Shown piece after piece: positions 8,138 through 14,120 of a stretch of DNA of 25,983 nt (the stretch's first letter is position 1; each line of letters begins with the position of its first letter). The DNA comes from B4-G1 sp964393895 (GTDB taxonomy: Bacteria; Chloroflexota; Anaerolineae; B4-G1). Position numbers and translations under genes: made by a program. A model generated the notes under the pieces. The model saw only the letters and a program-made list of their open reading frames with translations, had not been told where the DNA came from and did not search any database. Location: NCBI GenBank assembly GCA_964393895.1, contig CAYMWP010000061.1:1-25983 (forward strand), written 5' to 3'.

Positions 8138-8437
8138 ATGTTCAAACTCTTGATGTCGTGGAACATCCGGCCGGGTAAGGAAGAAGCATACTTTGAGTTC
8201 ATCGTGCGCGAGTTTGGGCCGGGATTGGTAAAACTTGGCGTGCGCCCCACCGATGCCTGGTACACCCAGTACGGCGACCGTCCGCAGATTCTCGCGGGCG
8301 GCGTTGCAGAAGATATGGAGAGTCTGCAAAGCGCCCTCGCCTCAGAGGAATGGTACGACTTGATGAAAAAACTGCTCGCCTATGTGACGGATTATGACCA
8401 AAAGATCGTCTATGCCAGCGGGGGGTTTCAGGTCTAG
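8138..8437 (+). CDS. small dimeric alpha/beta-barrel-like protein, function unknown
   Basis: This 99-residue cytoplasmic protein has no signal peptide. The start MFKLLMSWNIRPGKEEAYFEF and the alternating strand-helix pattern resemble antibiotic-biosynthesis-monooxygenase/ferredoxin-like dimeric barrels. In those proteins, a strand followed by a PGKE turn and a long helix is common. I recognise no catalytic residues, and a specific reaction cannot be assigned. AAGGGAG (8127-8133) lies four bases before the ATG. A small inverted repeat, TTGTAG/CTACAA (8110-8115 and 8123-8128), touches this ribosome-binding site and might modulate initiation. It is the last gene of the operon with the lactamase-fold and TPR genes, and a strong terminator follows. 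Confidence 0.8.
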   Translation: MFKLLMSWNIRPGKEEAYFEFIVREFGPGLVKLGVRPTDAWYTQYGDRPQILAGGVAEDMESLQSALASEEWYDLMKKLLAYVTDYDQKIVYASGGFQV

Positions 8438-8459
8438 CGAGCCTGGTGGTGGAAAAGAG

Positions 8460-8493
8460 AACGGGCATGGCTGTTGCGGCCACGCCCGTTTTT
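8460..8493 (+). terminator. bidirectional intrinsic terminator between convergent genes
   Basis: AACGGGC (8460-8466) pairs with GCCCGTT (8484-8490). The stem is extended by TGGC/GCCA-type pairs around one mismatch, with a loop at about 8472-8478. A T run follows (8489-8493). On the minus strand the hairpin is also followed by a T-rich stretch, so it can serve the convergent zinc-ribbon gene as well. Confidence 0.85.
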
Positions 8494-8505
8494 GTGTAGA
8501 ATTGC

Positions 8506-8787
8506 CTATTCGCTTTTACTTTTAGCGTCGCTCGTTTCTGTGGATTTGCTTTCTTGGGGCGTTTCCGAGCGCTTTTTGCTGTTGCCGCTGGGCGTCGAGG
8601 TAGAGGACTTGGCTCGATTGTCGGTGACGTAAAAACCCGAGCCTTTGAATATGATACCGACCGGTTGGATCAAACGTTGCACCTCGCCCCCACATTCCGG
8701 GCAGATCTTGACTGGTTTTTCGTCTATGTGCTGCCGACGTTCAAAGCGCACGCTACAGGCCTGGCATTGGTACTCGTACAATGGCAT
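8506..8787 (-). CDS. FmdB-family zinc-ribbon protein
   Basis: This 93-residue protein starts MPLYEYQCQACSVRFE, the signature of the FmdB/CxxC_CxxC_SSSS family. Two CxxC pairs (CQAC, residues 8-11, and CPEC, 29-32) should bind one zinc ion. The segment IIFKGSGFYVTDNR is also characteristic. The second half is a low-complexity Ser/Thr/Lys/Glu tail typical of the family and probably disordered. Some members are annotated as regulators of formamidase or amide genes, but the biochemical role of most is unproven. AGGAGG at 8798-8803 lies 10 bases before the start codon. It is a single-gene unit convergent with the preceding operon, with its own promoter upstream. Confidence 0.92.
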   Translation of the reverse strand: MPLYEYQCQACSVRFERRQHIDEKPVKICPECGGEVQRLIQPVGIIFKGSGFYVTDNRAKSSTSTPSGNSKKRSETPQESKSTETSDAKSKSE

Positions 8788-8823
8788 ATCTCGCTAGCCT
8801 CCTATCTGGCTTTACCGAGGGAT

Positions 8824-8852
8824 ATTATACCGCGAATGTTTTGCTTGCGCAA
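8824..8852 (-). promoter_or_regulatory. sigma70-type promoter for the zinc-ribbon gene
   Basis: On the minus strand, TTGCGC (8847-8852) is followed after 17 bp by a perfect TATAAT (8824-8829). This is about 40 bp upstream of the start codon. Confidence 0.65.
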
Positions 8853-8946
8853 GGTAAACTCGCTATTCCAAGTTTGCTACCGGACACTTCTGTGTGAGAG
8901 CAGCAATTCTCAATTTGAGGGTAACTGCTCAGTTTGGTAGCTATTT

Positions 8947-8961
8947 AGACCTCCGAGGTCT
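8947..8961 (+). repeat. 15-bp palindrome, copy 1
   Basis: AGACCTCCGAGGTCT has two 7-bp arms (AGACCTC/GAGGTCT) around a single C. Its partner copy lies 84 bp downstream with a G at the centre. Confidence 0.75.
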
Positions 8962-9030
8962 CATTGCAGCTTATTCAAGCGCAAAACATTGGCCGTTTTA
9001 AACATTTGCAGTGGGCGAAACGGTTGTCAA

Positions 9031-9045
9031 AGACCTCGGAGGTCT
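9031..9045 (+). repeat. 15-bp palindrome, copy 2
   Basis: AGACCTCGGAGGTCT has the same 7-bp arms as the copy at 8947-8961, with the central base complemented. It is therefore the exact reverse complement of that copy. Confidence 0.75.
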
Positions 9046-9181
9046 GACGTGAGAGCCCAGTAGTGAGTTCCAAGCTCAAGTGCGTTGTCAGGCTATCTGC
9101 TTGGGAAAGCCCGGAAAACGGTTCTTTGAGCCTGCCCCACCGCAGGATCAGATTTACCCGTGTCCAGAGTGAGACTGATTC

Positions 9182-9210
9182 TTGACAATGCTCTCGATTT
9201 TCATTATACT
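9182..9210 (+). promoter_or_regulatory. sigma70-type promoter for the acyl-CoA ligase
   Basis: TTGACA (9182-9187) and TATACT (9205-9210) have a 17-bp spacer. This places the start of transcription near 9217 and gives a leader of roughly 80 nt. It rules out translation starts upstream of this point. Confidence 0.8.
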
Positions 9211-9294
9211 ATTATCAAATATCTGATTCGGGGATGCGTTACGCCAGAGACGTGCCCCGCTCAATTACCCCTGAATGGGAAAGGAGACGTAACC

Positions 9295-10995
9295 ATGGAA
9301 AAGCCCTGGCTTACATCGTACGAGCCCCACGTACCGGAGCACGTAGAGTATCCACTAACTCCTATGCCTGCCGTTTTGGAGGAGACGGCGCGCAAGTACC
9401 CCGACCACACGGCGCTCATCTTTAAGGACGCCAAACTCACTTTCCGCGAGTACAACCAGGCCGTGGATCGCTTCGCCGCTGCGTTGCAGAAATTGGGCGT
9501 CGAGAAGGGAGATCGGGTAGCCATCCACCTGCTCAACATGCCCCAGTTCCCCATCGCCTACTATGCCGTCCTGCGGATTGGGGGCATCGTCGTGCCCTGC
9601 AATCCCGTCTATACGGCCCGCGAGATGAAGCACCAGGTAAGCGACTCTGGCGCCAAAGTCATCGTCACCCTCAGTATGATGTATCCCATCATCAAGCAGA
9701 TCCGGGCAGAGACTCAATTGGAGCACGTCGTCGTCGCCAAGATCAAGACCTACTTCCCACCGGTGCTCAATCTACTCTTTACCTTGTTGAAGGAGAAGAA
9801 GGGAGGTCACAGAGTAGACATCTCTGGCGACGCCAACACCTACTGGTTCAAGGACATTCTCGATAACGCACCGGCTAAACCTGCGCCAGTAGAGATTGAC
9901 ATGCAAGACACCGCCGTGTTCATGTACACCGGCGGCACCACCGGCGTCTCCAAAGGGGCTCAGTTGACCCACAAGAACATCCTGGCGAACGCTTACCAGT
10001 GCAAGGTCTGGATGAACGCGGAGGCGGCTCAAGGCGACGTGAGCGTGACGGCGCTGCCGCTGTATCACAGCTATGCCATGACTACTTGCATGAATTTTGG
10101 CACCATCATCGCTGGGGCAATGCTCCTCATACCCGATCCACGTGACTTGGAGGACGTGCTCAAGAGCATCACCAAGCATCGGCCGACTTTTTACGCCGGT
10201 GTGCCGGCGATGTACGTCGCCATCAACAACTATCCAGACCTGAGTAAATACGACGTCAGTTCCATCCGGGCCTGCATCAGTGGCGCGGCGGGGTTGCCGG
10301 TGGAGGTGCAACAAAAGTTCCAAGAGATCACTGGCGCCCGGCTGGTGGAAGGATACGGTCTCAGTGAGGCCTCACCAGTGACCCACGCCAATCCCATCTT
10401 TGGCGATAACCGCGTCGGCACCATCGGCGTGCCCTGGCCCGACACCGAGGTCAAGATCATGGACGCCGACACTGGCGAGAAAGAGATGGGGGTCGGCGAG
10501 GTGGGTGAGCTTTGTATCCGCGGCCCGCAGGTTATGAAGGGCTATTGGCAGATGCCCACCGAGACGGCTAACACCCTGCGAGATCACGCCGACGGCGGCG
10601 GTCCCTGGCTCCACACCGGCGATATGTCCGTCATGGACGAGGATGGCTATTTCAAGATCGTGGACCGCAAAAAGGACATGATCCTGGGCGCAGGCGGCTA
10701 CAATATCTATCCCCGTGAGGTCGAGGATGTGCTCTACGAGCATCCGGCGGTGATGGAGGTCGCTGCCGCAGGTATTCCGGTGGAGGGCAAGGGGGAACGG
10801 GTCAAGGTCTACATTGTCCTCAAGGAGGGCAAGACGGCTACCGAGGAGGAGATCATCGCTTTCTGTAAGGAGAATCTGGCCCCCTACAAGGTGCCCAAGT
10901 TCGTCGAGTTCCGCGACGAATTGCCCAAGACAATGGTGGGCAAGATTTTGCGCCGTGTGTTGGTCGAGGAGGAGAAGAAAAAGCAAGCCGAGTAA
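9295..10995 (+). CDS. fadD: long-chain fatty acid-CoA ligase
   Basis: This 566-residue AMP-forming ligase activates fatty acids to acyl-CoA through an acyl-adenylate. Domain order is a large N-terminal adenylation domain followed by a small mobile C-terminal domain. Motifs are the P-loop YTGGTTGVSKG (211-221), YGLSEASP (354-361), LHTGDMS (439-445) and the hinge/FACS region DRKKDMILGAGGYNIYPREVE (457-477). Near the end, PKTMVGKILRR holds the adenylation-step lysine. There is no signal peptide. AAAGGAG (9280-9286) lies eight bases before the ATG. An upstream in-frame start at 9160 precedes the promoter and is rejected. It stands alone between its own promoter and a strong terminator. The exact chain length is not readable. 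A supply of acyl-CoA for beta-oxidation or lipid synthesis, including the AGPS-like pathway upstream, is plausible. Confidence 0.92.
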   Translation: MEKPWLTSYEPHVPEHVEYPLTPMPAVLEETARKYPDHTALIFKDAKLTFREYNQAVDRFAAALQKLGVEKGDRVAIHLLNMPQFPIAYYAVLRIGGIVVPCNPVYTAREMKHQVSDSGAKVIVTLSMMYPIIKQIRAETQLEHVVVAKIKTYFPPVLNLLFTLLKEKKGGHRVDISGDANTYWFKDILDNAPAKPAPVEIDMQDTAVFMYTGGTTGVSKGAQLTHKNILANAYQCKVWMNAEAAQGDVSVTALPLYHSYAMTTCMNFGTIIAGAMLLIPDPRDLEDVLKSITKHRPTFYAGVPAMYVAINNYPDLSKYDVSSIRACISGAAGLPVEVQQKFQEITGARLVEGYGLSEASPVTHANPIFGDNRVGTIGVPWPDTEVKIMDADTGEKEMGVGEVGELCIRGPQVMKGYWQMPTETANTLRDHADGGGPWLHTGDMSVMDEDGYFKIVDRKKDMILGAGGYNIYPREVEDVLYEHPAVMEVAAAGIPVEGKGERVKVYIVLKEGKTATEEEIIAFCKENLAPYKVPKFVEFRDELPKTMVGKILRRVLVEEEKKKQAE

Positions 10996-11044
10996 CGGTT
11001 AGACACTCAAGGTTTCCAGAGAACCTCGAGGGCCTTGGAAGCAC

Positions 11045-11072
11045 AAAGGCGGAGCCGGCCGGCTCCGCCTTT
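11045..11072 (+). terminator. perfect 28-bp palindromic bidirectional terminator
   Basis: AAAGGCGGAGCCGG is followed immediately by its complement CCGGCTCCGCCTTT. The GC-rich stem is flanked by A and T runs on both strands. It sits between the converging acyl-CoA ligase and HEPN genes and can end both transcripts. Confidence 0.85.
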
Positions 11073-11101
11073 GCGTTTGCGTGACTTGTGTGTCAGTTTG
11101 G

Positions 11102-11590
11102 CTACTCCTTTTCTGTCATGGCCTTCAGAAAAGTCACGAACTGGCGCGCATCGGCGACGAGTGCTTGGTGCGCCTCGTCGAACTCGAGTAGTAGCCCGTG
11201 GAGTGTTGACCAGCGCAGCGTAAACCCATAAGCGTGGCGCACGCGGTGACGAAAGCGCCGAAATTCGTCGAGCAGCGAGGCAGTCTCGGCGCGAATTACA
11301 GGTGGCCGCAGTGTAGGAATCCGAACCGTCATATTGCGCAACAGAATAGCGTGCCACTCACCACCTTGCGGTACTCCTTCGCCCAGTTCTGAGGCAATCC
11401 GCTTGAACATGTTCTCAGCCGCGTTGTAAAAGTCGTGTAGCACCAAACCCACACCCTGCACCCTGAATTCGTCTGGCTCCGTATCACCGAAACGCGAGCG
11501 AGCGTCTTGGACCTGGGCCTGGATGCGCTCAAGGTGCGCCAGTTCATTTTCAAGCTCGGCGATAAGCCGCTCAATCTGGATTCGCGTCAC
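11102..11590 (-). CDS. hepT: HepT-like HEPN toxin (putative ribonuclease)
   Basis: This 162-residue all-helical protein belongs to the HEPN group that pairs with MNT nucleotidyltransferases. The motif FRHRVRHAYGF gives Arg114-x4-His119-x-Tyr121, the RX4HXY active motif of HepT toxins. Arg/His form the RNase centre, and the Tyr is the residue AMPylated by the antitoxin in characterised systems. The segment DFYNAAENMFKRIASELGE (53-71) and the following PQGGEWH are also typical of this branch. It overlaps the end of the MntA-like gene by 20 bp, which indicates translational coupling. By analogy, the protein would cut tRNA or mRNA when unmodified. An origin as a non-toxic HEPN adaptor cannot be excluded. 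It is the last gene of the minus-strand unit and is followed by a perfect palindromic terminator. Confidence 0.85.
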   Translation of the reverse strand: MTRIQIERLIAELENELAHLERIQAQVQDARSRFGDTEPDEFRVQGVGLVLHDFYNAAENMFKRIASELGEGVPQGGEWHAILLRNMTVRIPTLRPPVIRAETASLLDEFRRFRHRVRHAYGFTLRWSTLHGLLLEFDEAHQALVADARQFVTFLKAMTEKE

Positions 11591-11948
11591 AGAGTAACTC
11601 TCCGTATTTCAAGATCAGTTTTCGCATTGGTTCTCCGACCTCGTCCAAGTCCACCAACTCGATAGAGACTTCAGGATCAACCCCGGCTGCTGACCAGGCT
11701 TTGAAGAAGCGTCCCGGCGCGATGCCGTCTACTGCCAGATCCACGTCAGATCGTTCATAGAACTGGTCCCCTCGAGCCAGGGAGCCAAAGAGGTAAACGC
11801 GGCTAGCCCCAAACTCGCGCACCAACATTTCTGCTGTTCGCTCGGCTTTGGCGCGGGCTTGCGATGCTAACGCGCGCTGCCGAGCAGCCTCTCGCGCGGC
11901 CCGCTCGCGCCAGTGTTTCCTGTACTCGGTAATTTGCGCTTCGATCAT
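11571..11948 (-). CDS. mntA: MntA-like minimal nucleotidyltransferase (antitoxin)
   Basis: This 125-residue protein of the pol-beta nucleotidyltransferase superfamily carries LFGSLARGDQFYERSDVDLAV. Gly55-Ser56 are followed by Asp68-x-Asp70, the metal-binding pair. The spacer between GS and the first Asp is 11 residues, one more than the usual GSX10DXD. Residues 1-45 form an Arg/Ala/Glu-rich, probably helical, extension not found in the shortest MNT proteins. In characterised MntA-HepT pairs, the nucleotidyltransferase AMPylates the toxin tyrosine and silences it. The start lies six bases after the ftsH stop with only a weak GAGTGAG site, so it is likely expressed from the ftsH message. The 3' end overlaps hepT by 20 bp. 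Confidence 0.85.
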   Translation of the reverse strand: MIEAQITEYRKHWRERAAREAARQRALASQARAKAERTAEMLVREFGASRVYLFGSLARGDQFYERSDVDLAVDGIAPGRFFKAWSAAGVDPEVSIELVDLDEVGEPMRKLILKYGELLCDANPD

Positions 11949-11954
11949 CTCACT

Positions 11955-13901
11955 CTATGCCGGAACTGGCGCGGGAGGCATGTCCAGGGTGGGCCTTGGT
12001 TTGTCGAAAGCTGATTCTGGCACGGGCCGCTTTATGCCGGAAACGGGAGGCGGACTTTGGGGTGCTTGGGATTTTTTACTGCGAGCGCCCTCGAACAGAG
12101 CAACGAACTCGTCGGCGTCCAGCGTCTCGACTTCCATCAATTGCTGCGCCACCCGGTCCAATTGCTCTCGATGGTGCGTCAAGACATCCATGGCCCGCTC
12201 GTAAGCCTCGTGGATTATGGCACGCACTTCTTGGTCAATTTCCTGGGCTACCGCTTCGCTGTAGTCCCGCTGCTCGCCGATCTCTTTGCCCAAGAAAACC
12301 AGCTCTTCTTTCTGACCGAACGTCATCGGGCCTAATTTTTCGCTCATCCCGTAGCGCGTCACCATAGCGCGGGCCAGTTCCGTCACGCGCTCCAGGTCAT
12401 TGGCCGCGCCAGTCGTTACGTCTTCGAGCACCAGTTCTTCGGCTGCCCGCCCGCCAAGTGCGAACGCCAGATCGTCCCTGAACTTGGCTTTGGTCAAAAG
12501 ATTTCTTTCCTTCTCTGGCAGCGCGCGGGTGTAACCACCGGCCATCCCGCGCGCGACGATGGAGACCTTGTGTACCGGGTCGCAATTGGGCAGGACGTGG
12601 GCCACCACCGCGTGCCCGGCCTCGTGATAGGCCGTGATGCGTTTTTCCTCCTCGGACATCAGGCGGCTCTTGCGCTCTGGCCCAGCGATCACGCGCTCGA
12701 TTGATTCTTCCAGCTCCTCCATCTCGATGACTTTTTTGTCGTGACGGGCGGCCAGTATCGCTGCTTCGTTGACCAGGTTTTCGATGTCGGCGCCCACAAA
12801 GCCGGGGGTAATTTTGGCCAATGTTTTTAGGTCTACCCCCTCGCCTATAGGCTTGCCGCGCACGTGCACTTCCAGGATGCCTTCGCGTCCCTTGATGTCG
12901 GGCCGGTCGAGCACGACTCGTCGGTCGAAGCGACCGGGGCGCAGCAGGGCCGGGTCGAGGATGTCGGGCCGGTTGGTGGCTGCCATGATTATCACGTTTG
13001 TGTCTGTATCAAACCCGTCCATTTCGACCAGTATCTGGTTCAACGTCTGCTCCCGCTCGTCGTGGGAACCGCCCAGCCCTGCGCCTCGATGGCGGCCGAC
13101 GGCGTCTATCTCGTCGAGAAAGATGATGCAAGGGCTGTGACGCTTGGCCTGCTCGAAGAGGTCGCGCACCCGCGAAGCTCCCACGCCGACGAACATCTCT
13201 ACGAACTCTGAACCAGAGATGGAGAAGAAGGGCACTCCTGCTTCTCCGCTGACTGCCTTGGCCAGGAGCGTCTTGCCCGTGCCCGGTGCGCCCACCAAGA
13301 GCACGCCCTTGGGGATGCGGGCCCCTAGTTGAACGAATTTCTCCGGCTCTTTGAGGAACTCGACCACTTCACACAGTCCCTCCTTGGCCTCTTCCACTCC
13401 CGCCACGTCATCGAAAGTGACCGATGGTTGGTCGCCGGTGTACATCCGGGCGCGGCTCTTGCCGAAGGAGAGAGCTTGGTTGTTCGCGCCCTGAAACTGG
13501 CGCAACATTATGTAACCAACCGCCAGCATAGCGACTACCATCAGTATTGAGCCGCCGGCGCTCAACAACGCTCCCCAATCCGGGGGCTGTGTCGGGTTGA
13601 TTGTGACTTGGCCCAATTCTTCGTTGCTGACTCCCAGCGCTTGCAACTGCTCCACGACGGTAGACTCGCCTTCCTTGCGGGACACGATCTCGGTGCCGTC
13701 CCGTAGTTCTACGAATAGATCATCCCCTTCCACGCGGATACTGACGACATTTCCCTCTCTCACTTGCGCTGCCACGCCTGTCAGTGGTGTGTGTGCCACA
13801 TCTTCCGTTTGCTGCGAGTAAAAGCTGTACATCAAGAACCCGGCCGCAATAAGGATAATCAAATATATGAGTGGGCTGCCGCCCCTCGGTCTAGAATTCA
13901 C
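11955..13901 (-). CDS. ftsH: ATP-dependent zinc metalloprotease FtsH
   Basis: This 648-residue membrane-anchored AAA+ protease degrades misassembled membrane proteins and short-lived regulators. Order: transmembrane helix 1 (about 10-28), extracytoplasmic domain (30-108), transmembrane helix 2 (about 111-133), then the AAA+ module. The module has Walker A GAPGTGKT (204-211), Walker B IIFLDEID (259-266) and the second region of homology with arginine fingers near RPGRFDRR (321-328). The peptidase follows, with HEAGH (426-430) and the third zinc ligand Asp502. The tail from about residue 610 is Pro/Ser-rich and probably disordered. The start is GTG, chosen because GGAGG (13908-13912) lies six bases upstream. 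The promoter is separated from the coding region by a MITE-like insertion. The downstream MntA-like gene follows after six bases. Confidence 0.97.
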   Translation of the reverse strand: MNSRPRGGSPLIYLIILIAAGFLMYSFYSQQTEDVAHTPLTGVAAQVREGNVVSIRVEGDDLFVELRDGTEIVSRKEGESTVVEQLQALGVSNEELGQVTINPTQPPDWGALLSAGGSILMVVAMLAVGYIMLRQFQGANNQALSFGKSRARMYTGDQPSVTFDDVAGVEEAKEGLCEVVEFLKEPEKFVQLGARIPKGVLLVGAPGTGKTLLAKAVSGEAGVPFFSISGSEFVEMFVGVGASRVRDLFEQAKRHSPCIIFLDEIDAVGRHRGAGLGGSHDEREQTLNQILVEMDGFDTDTNVIIMAATNRPDILDPALLRPGRFDRRVVLDRPDIKGREGILEVHVRGKPIGEGVDLKTLAKITPGFVGADIENLVNEAAILAARHDKKVIEMEELEESIERVIAGPERKSRLMSEEEKRITAYHEAGHAVVAHVLPNCDPVHKVSIVARGMAGGYTRALPEKERNLLTKAKFRDDLAFALGGRAAEELVLEDVTTGAANDLERVTELARAMVTRYGMSEKLGPMTFGQKEELVFLGKEIGEQRDYSEAVAQEIDQEVRAIIHEAYERAMDVLTHHREQLDRVAQQLMEVETLDADEFVALFEGARSKKSQAPQSPPPVSGIKRPVPESAFDKPRPTLDMPPAPVPA

Positions 13902-13931
13902 GTTTTTCCTCCACTTGCTGATTTGCGTAAC

Positions 13932-13944
13932 TTGTCAGACTCAT
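13932..13944 (+). repeat. left 13-bp direct repeat flanking the MITE-like element
   Basis: TTGTCAGACTCAT recurs with one substitution as TTGTCATACTCAT at 14080-14092. The position directly outside the inverted repeats suits a target-site duplication. Confidence 0.65.
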
Positions 13945-14079
13945 AGCAATTCCCGTTTTGTAGCCGCGATTTCGTCGGATTAAGGCGATTCGCTATCGCG
14001 TGTACCTTCCCGCGTAAACCACCCTACGCGATTGCAAAGTCGCGGCTACGACCTGACTTTTCACCCATAACGGGAATTG
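13945..14079 (+). mobile_element. MITE-like palindromic element in the ftsH leader
   Basis: Terminal inverted repeats CAATTCCCGTT (13947-13957) and AACGGGAATTG (14069-14079) match perfectly over 11 bp. Subterminal inverted repeats GTAGCCGCGA (13960-13969) and TCGCGGCTAC (14040-14049) match over 10 bp. An internal CGCGTA/TACGCG hairpin (14011-14030) is also present. The element has no coding capacity. Near-identical 13-bp sequences flank it, consistent with insertion by a transposase supplied elsewhere. It lies between a strong promoter and the ftsH ribosome-binding site, so it would form most of the ftsH leader. It could also act as a partial terminator for the upstream kinase gene. Confidence 0.7.
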
Positions 14080-14092
14080 TTGTCATACTCAT
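14080..14092 (+). repeat. right 13-bp direct repeat flanking the MITE-like element
   Basis: TTGTCATACTCAT matches the left copy at 13932-13944 in 12 of 13 positions. Its last two bases overlap the -10 box of the ftsH promoter on the minus strand. Confidence 0.65.
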
Positions 14093-14119
14093 TATACCAG
14101 AAATCGCTGAATGTGTCAC
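14091..14119 (-). promoter_or_regulatory. ftsH: extended -10 promoter for ftsH
   Basis: On the minus strand, GTGACA (14114-14119) is followed after 17 bp by a perfect TATAAT (14091-14096), preceded by TGG as an extended -10. It begins one base after the kinase stop codon. Transcription would start near 14084, at the edge of the inserted element, giving a leader of about 180 nt. Confidence 0.8.
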
Positions 14120-14120
14120 T

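Larger units (their letters stand above)
8853..9181 (+). other. gene-poor spacer with palindromes and a foldable segment
   Basis: I see no credible coding region here. It holds a segment with nested inverted repeats (8876-8941) and two copies of a 15-bp palindrome of opposite centre (8947-8961 and 9031-9045). The remaining roughly 135 bp before the acyl-CoA ligase promoter show nothing I can name. Confidence 0.6.

Noticed and set aside
9160..9294. Upstream in-frame start for the acyl-CoA ligase
   Set aside because: It precedes a near-consensus promoter (9182-9210), while the ATG at 9295 has a strong AAAGGAG site.
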